Positions 27,221-36,430 of a stretch of 64,000 nucleotides of DNA are shown piece by piece; position 1 is the stretch's first letter; the number at the start of each line of letters is the position of its first letter. The stretch is from NCBI RefSeq assembly GCF_018613415.1, contig NZ_JAGGQG010000013.1, positions 1-64,000 of the forward strand, given 5' to 3'. Both the position numbers and the translations under genes were made by a program. The DNA comes from Bacillus sp. ISL-18 (GTDB lineage Bacteria > Bacillota > Bacilli > Bacillales > Cytobacillaceae). The notes beneath the pieces were generated by a model, which was not told the origin of the DNA, did no database searches, and saw only the letters and a list, made by a program, of their open reading frames with translations.

Positions 27221-28207
27221 TTGAAATATTACCGTTTATGGGTGATTGCCTTTCTATTAAAATTTATTGGGTCCGCTTGGGATGCATCGTATCACTTTAA
27301 ATATTTATTTGAAGAATACTCAATTCCTCATATTGTGAATACAATGGGGTTTGCCTTAGGTGGAGTCCTGTTATATAAAGAGTGGAGACACTTGACCTAC
27401 CTGGACGGATTCTCAAGGAATCTCATTACGATCGGATACGGGCTGTTTTTGATCGGAATTCCGCTTGATTTTACGTATCATATTGCCTATGGGATTGATT
27501 TAACGACCTGGAGTCCAACCCATTTCATTTACTATATAGCAACAGACATCATGATTTTTGGCGTTTGGCGCGGTTATTATTTTTTTACGTGGTATACAGT
27601 ACCAACATGGAAGTCGTTGCATACATGGTTTGCAATGTTCCTGTTGGAATGCTTGTTGTTCCCAAATATGCAGCAGGAAAATGGGGCAATCTCATATGAC
27701 CAATATATTCATGGTAGGTCTATTGCCTCTAAGGAGATCCTTCAATTAATCTCGGATCCCGCCTCCCAGATTTTCGGCGGCATCCCTCAATATGTTTATC
27801 CGCTATATTCGGTGTTAATGGTAGGGTTATTGACGGTTGTAACAGTTCGAATTTGCCGTGATTTTACGATTCCGTTTATGGGTGCCGTTCTTTACATTGG
27901 TTTAAGATTTATCGGGAAAGCGATCTTTGCAGCCGTAAATTATCCAACCTCCTATGTGCCAATGACGATTATCCTGATACCACTGGCCTTTTTATTGCTC
28001 AAAAGAACCAATTGGCTCGCTGGATTCATTGGCAGCCTTGCCTATTTTCTCAGCCTATATGCCATTCATAAATCCGGAATACTCATCACACCGCCGCTGG
28101 TCTTATGGGAACTTGCCCCTGTAGCGCTAATAGGTATCCTTGTTCCCGTTATCAACACCATCATCAAACCCCAGCTCTTACTAAAAAAGAGTAAACAACC
28201 CGCATAA
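27221..28207 (+). CDS. Multi-pass membrane protein of unknown function
   Basis: 328 residues with about nine or ten hydrophobic segments spread over the whole length. TTG 27221 is chosen because AAGGAG (27206-27211) is nine bases upstream; TTG 27212 is too close to it. Two similar motifs occur near the ends of early helices, DASYH in WDASYHFKY and DFTYH in LDFTYHIAYG. Such conserved Asp/His pairs could bind a metal or haem, but that is inference. No family is recognised. It forms a unit with the small membrane protein before it and is closed by a terminator. Confidence 0.65.
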   Translation: MKYYRLWVIAFLLKFIGSAWDASYHFKYLFEEYSIPHIVNTMGFALGGVLLYKEWRHLTYLDGFSRNLITIGYGLFLIGIPLDFTYHIAYGIDLTTWSPTHFIYYIATDIMIFGVWRGYYFFTWYTVPTWKSLHTWFAMFLLECLLFPNMQQENGAISYDQYIHGRSIASKEILQLISDPASQIFGGIPQYVYPLYSVLMVGLLTVVTVRICRDFTIPFMGAVLYIGLRFIGKAIFAAVNYPTSYVPMTIILIPLAFLLLKRTNWLAGFIGSLAYFLSLYAIHKSGILITPPLVLWELAPVALIGILVPVINTIIKPQLLLKKSKQPA

Positions 28208-28210
28208 CAT

Positions 28211-28240
28211 AAAAAGGGTGCCTGTCACCCTTTTTTATTT
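28211..28240 (+). terminator. Terminator containing the palindrome GGTGCCTGTCACC
   Basis: AAAAAGGGTG pairs with CACCCTTTTTT around CCTGT and is followed by TTTTATT. The central 13 bases are identical to a palindrome found inside the anti-sigma gene at 47468. Confidence 0.85.
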
Positions 28241-28322
28241 TGTCCATTTATTAATAGTGGTTACGGTAGTGTCTGTAATTAGGAATTGATATTTAAGAAA
28301 TGTTCACAATTAGCTTTTAAGA

Positions 28323-28338
28323 TGTGACGAACGTCACA
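28323..28338 (+). promoter_or_regulatory. FNR/CRP-family operator upstream of nirB
   Basis: TGTGACGAACGTCACA is an inverted repeat with 7-bp arms and matches the TGTGA-N6-TCACA consensus of the CRP/FNR family. Its centre is 41.5 bases upstream of the start predicted from the -10 TACAAT at 28360-28365. That is the normal spacing for a directly activated class II promoter. In Bacillus, the oxygen sensor Fnr is the expected binder. Confidence 0.75.
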
Positions 28339-28359
28339 ATTTTTTAGGGTTGGACGCTT

Positions 28360-28365
28360 TACAAT
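28360..28365 (+). promoter_or_regulatory. Predicted -10 element of the nirBD promoter
   Basis: TACAAT differs from consensus at one position. No good -35 precedes it, as expected for an activator-dependent promoter. The FNR-type box fits at -41.5. Confidence 0.5.
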
Positions 28366-28432
28366 CTAACTATAGAGAAAACCTACTAATGAGAAATTAA
28401 CCAACTATTAATCATAAAGGAGCCAACCAGAT

Positions 28433-30856
28433 ATGAGAAAGCTAGTAATGATCGGTAACGGAATGGCTGGAGTAAGAACGATTGAAGAGATTCTTAAACT
28501 TAACACGGAGCAATTTTACATTACCATCTTTGGGGAAGAGCCGCATCCAAACTACAACCGTATTAAACTATCAAACATTCTCCAAGGTGACACCAACTTT
28601 GAGGATATTATTATCAATCCGCTTGAGTGGTATAAAGAAAATAAGATTCAGTTGTACACAGGAGAAGCGATTGTCACTATTGATGCAGAAGGCAAGCGTG
28701 TCATCAGTGATCAAGGCCGAGAAGTGGAGTATGATGAACTTATTATCGCAACAGGCTCTAACTCATTTATTTTACCTATTCCCGGTGCAGATAAAATCGG
28801 TGTAACGGGTTTTCGTGATATAAAAGATTGTGAAATGATGATCAAATCAGCAGGGCAATACCAAAAAGCTGTTGTCATTGGCGGTGGGCTGCTTGGATTA
28901 GAAGCAGCGAGAGGTCTGTTAAACCTAGGTATGAAAGTAGATGTAGTACACCTGATGCCGCATCTAATGGAACGCCAGCTTGACCCAATTGCCTCTTCTT
29001 TACTAAAAACAGAACTAGAATCACAAGGCATGAACTTCTTAATGGAGAAACAAACCGTTGAAATCTTGGGTGATGAACGTGTTACAGGACTTCGCTTTAA
29101 AGACGGTTCAGAAGTCGAAGCCGATCTTGTGGTGATGGCCATCGGTATTAAGTCTAACAGGCAAGTAGCTAAAAACAGTGGTATTTATGTCAATCGCGGC
29201 ATTGTTGTGAATGACTATATGGAAACAAGTGTCCCTCATGTATACGCAGTCGGCGAATGTGCGGAACACAGAGAAATTGTTTATGGCCTTGTTGCCCCAT
29301 TATATGAACAAGGAAAAATCCTAGCCAGTCATATTTGCGGAAATGAAACGAACCCATATGAAGGTTCTGTAACTGGAACACAGCTAAAAGTTGCTGGCGT
29401 GGACCTATTTTCTGCAGGTGAAATTTTTGAAGATGGCACGACTAAATCGATTATGGTTTACAATGAGTACGAGGGACTCTATAAACGAGTTCTATCTAGA
29501 AACAACACCATCGTAGGAATTGTCCTTTATGGTGATACAAAAGATAGTACTAGATTATATCGAATGCTGACCAAAAAAGAAGATATCACTGGAGTCTCTA
29601 TTTTCCATACAGAATGTACCGGTGAAGCTGGCAGTAATGATGTTGCTTCCATGCCTAATGATGAACTAGTCTGCGGCTGTAATGGTGTTACCAAAGGCGC
29701 AATTGTCGAAGCGATCCAAACACAAGGCCTGACAACATTAGATCAAGTAAGCCATTGTACAAATGCGGGGCGGTCTTGCGGACGCTGCAAACCACTGGTC
29801 AGCCAAATTCTAGCTCACACACTAGGTGATCAGTTTGATGCAGCCGCAGCTCAGAAAACAAGCATTTGTGGATGTACAACAGTAAGCCGTGAGGAATTGG
29901 TAGCGGAAATTAAGGAAAAAGGCTTAACAAGTGTAAAAGAGGTCATGAATGTACTGGATTGGAACAACACAGAAGGCTGTACAAAATGCCGCCCGGCGAT
30001 CAATTACTATCTTGGCATGATTCATATGGATGAATATAAGGATGACCGTGATTCCCGTCTCGTGAATGAGAAAATGCACGCCAATATTCAGAAAGATGGA
30101 ACGTATTCTGTTGTTCCTAGAATGTATGGCGGTGTCACCACAGCTGCGGATTTGAAAAAAATTGCTGAAGTTGCTGAAAAGTATAGCGTTCCTTTAGTAA
30201 AATTAACTGGTGGACAACGAATTGGTTTGTTCGGAGTGAAAAAAGAAGACCTTCCGGCTATGTGGGAGGAGCTTGATATGCCATCCGGTTATGCGTACGG
30301 AAAAACGTTACGAACGGTTAAGACTTGCGTTGGCGCGCAGTTCTGCCGCTATGGTACACAAGATTCGATGGCTCTGGGCATCGAGTTGGAAAAGAAATTT
30401 GAGCGTCTGGATACACCACATAAAGTGAAAATGGGTGTATCTGCTTGTCCAAGGAACTGTTCAGAGGCAGGCATCAAGGATATCGGCTTTGTCGGTATTG
30501 ATGGCGGCTGGGAAATCTATGTTGCTGGTAACGGCGGTGTGGATCTTCGGGCCGGCGACCTGCTATGTACGGTGAAAACCGAACAAGATGTAATGGAAAT
30601 GACGGGGGCTTACCTTCAATATTATCGAGAAACAGCTAATTACTTGGAGCGTACCTCTAAATGGGTAGAGCGGATGGGACTGGATCATGTCAAGGAAGTC
30701 CTCGCAGACGAAGAAACACGTAAAGCCCTAAACGAAAGAATGGATCAAACCTTGAATAAATATATTGAGCCATGGAACGAAGCGATTCAAAATGAAGAAA
30801 TCAAAGACAAATATTATACAAGACATAACATTTCAGTCGGGAGTGAATCCAAATGA
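28433..30856 (+). CDS. nirB: Nitrite reductase [NAD(P)H] large subunit NirB/NasD
   Basis: Six-electron reduction of nitrite to ammonium in the cytoplasm. 807 residues. An N-terminal FAD/NAD(P)H oxidoreductase domain is followed by two BFD-like 2Fe-2S regions (CGCNGVTKG...CGRC near residues 420-460 and CGCTTVSRE...CTKC near 485-525). The C-terminal siroheme/4Fe-4S domain carries CVGAQFC and ACPRNC. The ATG follows AAAGGAGCC. It is first in a nirB-nirD-cobA/hemD-sirC operon with overlapping starts, probably assimilatory. An FNR-type box suggests oxygen-responsive control. Confidence 0.96.
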   Translation: MRKLVMIGNGMAGVRTIEEILKLNTEQFYITIFGEEPHPNYNRIKLSNILQGDTNFEDIIINPLEWYKENKIQLYTGEAIVTIDAEGKRVISDQGREVEYDELIIATGSNSFILPIPGADKIGVTGFRDIKDCEMMIKSAGQYQKAVVIGGGLLGLEAARGLLNLGMKVDVVHLMPHLMERQLDPIASSLLKTELESQGMNFLMEKQTVEILGDERVTGLRFKDGSEVEADLVVMAIGIKSNRQVAKNSGIYVNRGIVVNDYMETSVPHVYAVGECAEHREIVYGLVAPLYEQGKILASHICGNETNPYEGSVTGTQLKVAGVDLFSAGEIFEDGTTKSIMVYNEYEGLYKRVLSRNNTIVGIVLYGDTKDSTRLYRMLTKKEDITGVSIFHTECTGEAGSNDVASMPNDELVCGCNGVTKGAIVEAIQTQGLTTLDQVSHCTNAGRSCGRCKPLVSQILAHTLGDQFDAAAAQKTSICGCTTVSREELVAEIKEKGLTSVKEVMNVLDWNNTEGCTKCRPAINYYLGMIHMDEYKDDRDSRLVNEKMHANIQKDGTYSVVPRMYGGVTTAADLKKIAEVAEKYSVPLVKLTGGQRIGLFGVKKEDLPAMWEELDMPSGYAYGKTLRTVKTCVGAQFCRYGTQDSMALGIELEKKFERLDTPHKVKMGVSACPRNCSEAGIKDIGFVGIDGGWEIYVAGNGGVDLRAGDLLCTVKTEQDVMEMTGAYLQYYRETANYLERTSKWVERMGLDHVKEVLADEETRKALNERMDQTLNKYIEPWNEAIQNEEIKDKYYTRHNISVGSESK

Positions 30857-31173
30857 TCGAAACAATCACCCGTATACCAGTAGCACATTATAAAAATGTA
30901 AAAGCAAGAGCTGGATATTCAATCAAAGTTGATACAACAGAAGTGGCTCTATTTAAAACAACTGCTGGAGAGGTTTATGCATTAGAAAACCGCAGCCCCC
31001 ATCCAAAGAGCGGTGTCCTCTCTGAAGGTCTGATCAGCGGCGATTATGTGTATTGTCCGGTCTATGATTGGAAAATCTCCTTACTAGACGGAAAAGTTCA
31101 GGCGCCTGACGAAGGTCATGTCAGAACGTTTAAGGTGGAAGTCAAAGAAGATATCATCTTTATTGTTTTATAG
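30853..31173 (+). CDS. nirD: Nitrite reductase small subunit NirD/NasE
   Basis: 106 residues with the NirD Rieske-like fold. The Rieske ligand pairs are degenerate: the first region reads RSPHPKSG (Cys replaced by Ser) and the second CPVYDW (His replaced by Tyr). A 2Fe-2S cluster is therefore unlikely, as known for several NirD proteins, and a structural role is inferred. The start overlaps the nirB stop as ATGA. Confidence 0.92.
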   Translation: MIETITRIPVAHYKNVKARAGYSIKVDTTEVALFKTTAGEVYALENRSPHPKSGVLSEGLISGDYVYCPVYDWKISLLDGKVQAPDEGHVRTFKVEVKEDIIFIVL

Positions 31174-31192
31174 AGGGAAGGAAGGCTGCAGA

Positions 31193-32647
31193 ATGAAAAC
31201 AGGAAAAGTATTTTTAGTAGGAGCGGGGCCAGGGGATGTAGGCCTCATGACGGTAAAAGGATTGGATGCACTTAAACAAGCAGAAGTCATTCTATATGAC
31301 CGGCTTGCCAATCCCAAGCTATTAGAGTATGCCAGCAGTGATTGTGAGCTTATCTATTGCGGCAAATTGCCTGACCGTCATACCTTAAGGCAGGAGAACA
31401 TTAATGACCTTCTAGTCGAAAAGGCTTTAGCAGGAAACATTGTGGTCCGTTTAAAAGGCGGCGACCCTGGCGTATTTGGCAGGGTGGGCGAAGAAGCAGC
31501 TGCTCTTGCTGAATATCAGATTCCTTTTGAAATCGTTCCTGGCATTTCATCGGGGATTGCAGCCCCCCTTTATGCAGGAATTCCTGTCACTCATCGAGAG
31601 TACGCCGAATCGTTCGCTGTCGTAACAGCTCATGACAAATCACAGGATGGCAAGCCGCTCCTTGATTGGGAAGGTCTTGCCCGCGGTGTGGATACGATTG
31701 CTTTTTACATGGGGGTGGGAAATTTACCGTTTATTTGTGAAAATCTCATTCAACATGGAAAGCCTTCGTCTACACCCGTGATTTTGATTCACTGGGGCAC
31801 CTTTAGCCGGCAAAAAACACTGCAAGGAACACTAGCTGATATTTCCCAAAAGGTAGTGGAGGCCAAGTTTAGTAATCCATCTATCATTTTAGTAGGGGAT
31901 GTCATTTCCCTGCGTGAAAAAATCAGCTGGTTTGAGAAAAAGCCTTTATACGGCCGGCAAATCCTGCTTGCCCGCACAAGCACCAGCCCAAGTGAATTAG
32001 CAAAAGAATTACTGGCCCAAGGGGCAGACATGATTGAGTTTCCAAAGTGGAAAGTGACGAAAAGGCCGCTTGATCTCACCAAGGTCACTCAGTTTGAAAA
32101 AATATTATTTACCTCTCCTGAAAGTGCAGCAGAGTTTTTTACAGCCGTGATTGAACAGGATATCGATGTTCGCAGCATACGTGCGGAACTCATGGGGCTA
32201 TCTAGCAAAACGCTAAGGGCATTACGTGAGCGCGGATTGATGGCAAAGCTGGCTCCGGAAATGGTCGACTCAGAAAGTACACTGATTGTCGGCGATAACC
32301 ACCTGTTAGAAAGAGGCTTTGAAAAATCAGAGGTAATGGTAACAAGCTGCAAGGAATTAGATCGACAATTCCTGCCGATTTTTCAACGAATGCTTAAGGA
32401 AGCACAAGTCAATACGGTCATTCTTCCAAGCAGTGCGTCCGTTAAACCGTTTATGACAGCACTAGCGGAATGTGATCTACATGCAATAGAGTTGTTGAAG
32501 GGTAAACAGGTTATCGCAATGGGAGAATTAACGCTAGCCACTGCGAAAAATGCTGGACTTGGTTCTCTCGAGATGCCAGTCAGCCCGTCGAAAGAAGCGG
32601 TAGTGAACTATTTAGTAGAGTTTCCATTACTGGGAGTACAAGAATGA
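31193..32647 (+). CDS. cobA: Fused uroporphyrinogen-III methyltransferase/synthase (CobA-HemD)
   Basis: 484 residues from ATG 31193; an earlier in-frame start lies inside nirD and lacks a site. Residues about 1-240 form SUMT, with the AdoMet loop VGAGPGDVGLMT and RLKGGDPGVFGR. It makes precorrin-2 from uroporphyrinogen III. Residues about 255-480 resemble uroporphyrinogen-III synthase (HemD), with TSPESAAEFF and a later VMVTS segment. The fusion channels porphyrinogen toward siroheme for NirB. GGGAAGGAAGG precedes the start. Confidence 0.9.
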   Translation: MKTGKVFLVGAGPGDVGLMTVKGLDALKQAEVILYDRLANPKLLEYASSDCELIYCGKLPDRHTLRQENINDLLVEKALAGNIVVRLKGGDPGVFGRVGEEAAALAEYQIPFEIVPGISSGIAAPLYAGIPVTHREYAESFAVVTAHDKSQDGKPLLDWEGLARGVDTIAFYMGVGNLPFICENLIQHGKPSSTPVILIHWGTFSRQKTLQGTLADISQKVVEAKFSNPSIILVGDVISLREKISWFEKKPLYGRQILLARTSTSPSELAKELLAQGADMIEFPKWKVTKRPLDLTKVTQFEKILFTSPESAAEFFTAVIEQDIDVRSIRAELMGLSSKTLRALRERGLMAKLAPEMVDSESTLIVGDNHLLERGFEKSEVMVTSCKELDRQFLPIFQRMLKEAQVNTVILPSSASVKPFMTALAECDLHAIELLKGKQVIAMGELTLATAKNAGLGSLEMPVSPSKEAVVNYLVEFPLLGVQE

Positions 32648-33261
32648 GGACAAACTATCCGATTATGTTACAACTGGGTGGAAAAAAAGTAGTGGTAATT
32701 GGCGGCGGCAAGGTGGCCGAGCGAAAGGTTCACGGCTTGCTTGATACAGGAGCCCGAATCATCGTGATTAGTCCAGAAGCAACGAGGGAGCTCCAAGCCA
32801 TTTTTGCTCAGGGAAGAATTGATTGGAAGAAAAAAACCTTTTCAGCGGAAGACCTTCAGGATGCAGCGCTCATTTTTGCGGCAACGGATGACAGAGACAT
32901 CAATCATTCCGTGAAATCCTTAGCAGGGAAGCACCAGCTGGTGACGATTGCCGATGATCCGGATCTTTCCGATTTTCATCTGCCGGCACATGTGCAGCGA
33001 GGCCGCTTAAGTATTGCAGTATCGACCGGCGGGGCAAGCCCTATCCTTGCAAAGAAGGTACGAGAGGTGTTAGAACAGCAATTTGATGAACGATATGACG
33101 AATACCTTGAATTTCTTTATACCACAAGGCAATGGATTCTCAAGGAAGTGGACGATCCTGCTTTAAAAAGAAAATTACTGACCGCAATCGTAAGCAAGGA
33201 ATTCTTAAATAGTCAAAATCGCACCGCAGATTTCCAGCGTTTATATCAGGAATTAACGTAA
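32644..33261 (+). CDS. sirC: Precorrin-2 dehydrogenase SirC
   Basis: NAD-dependent oxidation of precorrin-2 to sirohydrochlorin. 205 residues with an N-terminal Rossmann loop VVVIGGGKVAERKV, the catalytic-region segment AATDDRDIN, and STGGASPILAKKVRE. No fused methyltransferase domain is present, and the separate ferrochelatase needed to insert iron is not in the window. It overlaps the upstream gene as ATGA. Confidence 0.9.
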   Translation: MRTNYPIMLQLGGKKVVVIGGGKVAERKVHGLLDTGARIIVISPEATRELQAIFAQGRIDWKKKTFSAEDLQDAALIFAATDDRDINHSVKSLAGKHQLVTIADDPDLSDFHLPAHVQRGRLSIAVSTGGASPILAKKVREVLEQQFDERYDEYLEFLYTTRQWILKEVDDPALKRKLLTAIVSKEFLNSQNRTADFQRLYQELT

Positions 33262-33297
33262 AAGCGAGTACCTTTTTTAGGGTGCTCGTTTTTTTTA
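33262..33297 (+). terminator. Terminator of the nirBD-siroheme operon
   Basis: AGCGAGTACC pairs with GGGTGCTCG(T) around a T-rich loop and is followed by eight T residues. Confidence 0.8.
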
Positions 33298-33374
33298 TAT
33301 CCAAAAACCTTTTTTAAAGATTTCAAAATGGACAAGGAAGTTTTACCTATTTTAAAAAATTTCAGAAAAAGTGG

Positions 33375-33403
33375 TTCACTTTTCCATTTTACTGTTATAT
33401 AAT
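33375..33403 (+). promoter_or_regulatory. Predicted promoter of aceB-aceA
   Basis: The -35 TTCACT (33375-33380), a 17-base spacer and the consensus -10 TATAAT (33398-33403) precede aceB by about 50 bases. Confidence 0.6.
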
Positions 33404-33431
33404 ACAAAACAAAGGTAATTACTGTATTATA
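33398..33431 (+). promoter_or_regulatory. Candidate operator: inverted repeat over the aceB -10
   Basis: TATAATACA (33398-33406) is mirrored by TGTATTATA (33423-33431) with a 16-base gap. The left arm covers the -10 element, so a protein bound there would repress. The regulator is unknown. Confidence 0.45.
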
Positions 33432-33451
33432 ACAAAGGGGTGAGCGAGTAC

Positions 33452-35044
33452 ATGTCGACGCAAACTACAGGCATTGAAGTAGTTGGGCTTTTAAAAGCCC
33501 AGTATGATGAGATTTTGACACCAGGGGCATTAAACTTAATTGAAGAGTTAGAGCGCAAATTTGGTCAGCGCAGACTGGAACTGTTACAGTACAGGGTTAA
33601 CCGCCAAGAGGAACTGAATAACGGTAAGCTTCCCGATTTTCTTCCTGAAACAAAGCATATTAGGAAAGGTGATTGGACAGTAGCGCCGCTGCCAAAGGAT
33701 CTCCACGATCGCCGGGTAGAAATTACCGGTCCTACCGATCGAAAAATGGTCATCAATGCGTTGAACTCTGGGGCAAAATTGTTTATGGCTGACTTTGAGG
33801 ATGCCACATCACCGACATGGGAAAGTATCATGGAAGGACAAATTAACTTAAGAGATGCAATCAACCGGACGATCTCGTTTGAAAATCCAAATGGAAAAGC
33901 CTATCAGCTCAACGAAGAAACAGCGGTTCTCATTGTTCGACCACGCGGCCTGCATCTGGAAGAAAAACATGTACTTTTAGATGGCAAGCCTATCTCCGGA
34001 AGCTTTTTCGACTTTGGCATGTACTTCTTCCATAATGCAAACACACTGCTTGCAAACGGTTCAGGACCCTATTTTTATCTGCCCAAGCTTGAGAGTCACT
34101 TAGAAGCACGGCTTTGGAATGATGTGTTTGTGTATACACAGGAGAAACTCGGGATTCCTCAAGGAACCATCAAAGCAACTGTACTTATTGAAACCATTTT
34201 AGCTGCGTTTGAAATGGATGAAATCCTGTATGAGTTAAAGGAACACTCCGCAGGTTTAAACTGCGGCCGCTGGGATTATATTTTCAGCTATATTAAAAAG
34301 CTGCGTAATCAACCGGACGTTATTTTACCGGACCGGTCACAGGTAACCATGACATCACCGTTTATGCGCTCCTATTCATTATTAACAATTCAAACTTGTC
34401 ATCGCCGCAGGGCACCAGCAATGGGTGGAATGGCTGCACAAATTCCGATAAAAAATAATCCTCAGGCCAATGAGGAAGCTTTCGCTAAGGTCCGTGCTGA
34501 TAAGGAACGTGAGGCCCGTGATGGCCATGATGGAACATGGGTTGCTCATCCAGGATTAGTGCCGGTCGCAATGGAAGTATTCAACCGCGAAATGCCAACA
34601 CCAAACCAAATCCACACGGCTAAACAGCAGAAAATAACAATTACAGCGGCTGACTTACTAGAGGTACCAAACGGGACAATTACAGAAGAAGGCGTTCGAA
34701 CCAACATTAATGTCGGGATTCAATATGTCGCATCCTGGTTAAATGGAAGAGGCGCCGCGCCAATCCATAATTTGATGGAGGATGCAGCAACGGCGGAAAT
34801 TTCACGAGCGCAGCTCTGGCAGTGGATCCGCCACCCAAAAGGTAGTTTAGATGACGGCCGAAAAGTGACGGCCGAAATGTATGAGCAATTAAAGCTAGAA
34901 GAGTTGGCAAAGATTAAGCGGGAAGTCGGTGCTGAAAACTTTGAAAACGGCCGATTTACCGAAGCTGTTCAATTATTTGACCGTTTAATCTTAAATGATA
35001 AATTTATCGACTTTTTAACACTGCCAGGGTATCAGCAGTTGTAA
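33452..35044 (+). CDS. aceB: Malate synthase A
   Basis: Condenses glyoxylate with acetyl-CoA to malate, the second step of the glyoxylate shunt. From ATG 33452 the protein has 530 residues. The GTG at 33440 is rejected because AAAGGGGTG lies at the proper distance from 33452. The substrate region MADFEDATSPTW, the later VRPRGLH, and the GMAAQIP segment are typical. It is followed by aceA after 51 bases. Confidence 0.95.
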   Translation: MSTQTTGIEVVGLLKAQYDEILTPGALNLIEELERKFGQRRLELLQYRVNRQEELNNGKLPDFLPETKHIRKGDWTVAPLPKDLHDRRVEITGPTDRKMVINALNSGAKLFMADFEDATSPTWESIMEGQINLRDAINRTISFENPNGKAYQLNEETAVLIVRPRGLHLEEKHVLLDGKPISGSFFDFGMYFFHNANTLLANGSGPYFYLPKLESHLEARLWNDVFVYTQEKLGIPQGTIKATVLIETILAAFEMDEILYELKEHSAGLNCGRWDYIFSYIKKLRNQPDVILPDRSQVTMTSPFMRSYSLLTIQTCHRRRAPAMGGMAAQIPIKNNPQANEEAFAKVRADKEREARDGHDGTWVAHPGLVPVAMEVFNREMPTPNQIHTAKQQKITITAADLLEVPNGTITEEGVRTNINVGIQYVASWLNGRGAAPIHNLMEDAATAEISRAQLWQWIRHPKGSLDDGRKVTAEMYEQLKLEELAKIKREVGAENFENGRFTEAVQLFDRLILNDKFIDFLTLPGYQQL

Positions 35045-35095
35045 GGGATTCTTTATTATAAAAATTTTTAATAGATTGATAGGAGGAATTTTAAA

Positions 35096-36379
35096 ATGAC
35101 AGATTCAAGAGCTGCGCACTTACAAGAAAGCTGGGAAATGGATAGCCGGTGGAAAGGGATTTCTAGACCATATTCTGCAGAGGATGTTATCAGACTCCGC
35201 GGATCGATTGATATTGAGCATACTTTGGCCCGCAGGGGTGCTGAAAAGCTTTGGAAGTTATTACATGAAGAGGATTACATTCATGCACTGGGAGCCTTGA
35301 CTGGTAATCAGGCTGTACAGCAGGTAAAGGCCGGGCTAAAGGCGATCTACTTAAGCGGCTGGCAGGTTGCTGCGGATGCAAACCTTTCAGGACATATGTA
35401 TCCGGACCAAAGCTTGTACCCAGCGAACAGTGTACCGAATGTAGTAAAAAAGATTAATCAAGCCCTCCAGCGGGCAGACCAAATCCATCATTCAGAGGGG
35501 GATGATTCGATCGATTGGTTTGCACCGATTATAGCGGACGCTGAAGCTGGTTTTGGCGGACAGTTAAACTGTTTTGAACTAATGAAAGGCATGATTGAAG
35601 CGGGTGCTTCAGGTGTTCACTTTGAAGATCAGTTGTCTTCCGAGAAAAAATGTGGACATTTAGGTGGTAAAGTATTGCTGCCGACGCAAACAGCGGTACG
35701 CAACTTGATTGCAGCGCGCTTGGCTGCAGATGTAATGGGGGTTCCCACTGTACTCGTTGCCCGGACGGATGCCAATGCGGCTGATTTGATTACCAGTGAT
35801 ATTGATAGTAATGATGCACCGTTTATTACGGGTGAACGGACACCGGAAGGCTTTTTCCGTACAAAGGCTGGAATTGATCAAGCGATTGCCCGCGGGTTAG
35901 CTTATGCTCCATATGCAGACCTTATTTGGTGCGAAACTTCTGAGCCAAATATTGAGGAAGCTAGAAAGTTTGCGGAAGCGATTCATGAACAGTTCCCTGG
36001 TAAACTATTAGCCTATAACTGTTCGCCATCGTTTAACTGGAAGAAGAAACTGGATCAAGAGACGATTGCGAAGTTCCAAGAGGAGCTTGGCAGAATGGGC
36101 TACAAGTTCCAGTTCGTAACGCTTGCCGGCTTCCATGCCTTGAATCACAGCATGTTCGAGCTTGCCCGAGGCTATAAGGAGCGCGGGATGGCTGCTTACT
36201 CCGAATTGCAGGAAGCTGAGTTTGGCAGTGAGCAATATGGCTATACGGCCACACGCCATCAGCGTGAGGTAGGTACGGGTTACTTTGATCAGGTATCTAT
36301 GGTGATTACGGGTGGAACATCTTCGACTACGGCGTTGAAGGGGTCAACGGAAGTAGAGCAGTTTAGTAGTAATAAATAA
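35096..36379 (+). CDS. aceA: Isocitrate lyase
   Basis: Cleaves isocitrate to glyoxylate and succinate. 427 residues. The catalytic KKCGHLGGK motif is near residue 183. Further active-site pieces ADAEAGFGG, QLSSEKKC, and the NCSPSFNWKK segment are present. The start follows AGGAGG. With aceB it lets the cell grow on acetate or fatty acids. Confidence 0.96.
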   Translation: MTDSRAAHLQESWEMDSRWKGISRPYSAEDVIRLRGSIDIEHTLARRGAEKLWKLLHEEDYIHALGALTGNQAVQQVKAGLKAIYLSGWQVAADANLSGHMYPDQSLYPANSVPNVVKKINQALQRADQIHHSEGDDSIDWFAPIIADAEAGFGGQLNCFELMKGMIEAGASGVHFEDQLSSEKKCGHLGGKVLLPTQTAVRNLIAARLAADVMGVPTVLVARTDANAADLITSDIDSNDAPFITGERTPEGFFRTKAGIDQAIARGLAYAPYADLIWCETSEPNIEEARKFAEAIHEQFPGKLLAYNCSPSFNWKKKLDQETIAKFQEELGRMGYKFQFVTLAGFHALNHSMFELARGYKERGMAAYSELQEAEFGSEQYGYTATRHQREVGTGYFDQVSMVITGGTSSTTALKGSTEVEQFSSNK

Positions 36380-36393
36380 AGTTGTGTGTGTGG

Positions 36394-36428
36394 ATCCTGC
36401 TCTCCTTTTGGAGAGGAGGATTTTTTTT
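36394..36428 (+). terminator. Terminator of aceB-aceA
   Basis: ATCCTGCTCTCC pairs with GGAGAGGAGGAT (one mismatch) around TTTT and is followed by eight T residues. Confidence 0.88.
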
Positions 36429-36430
36429 GT

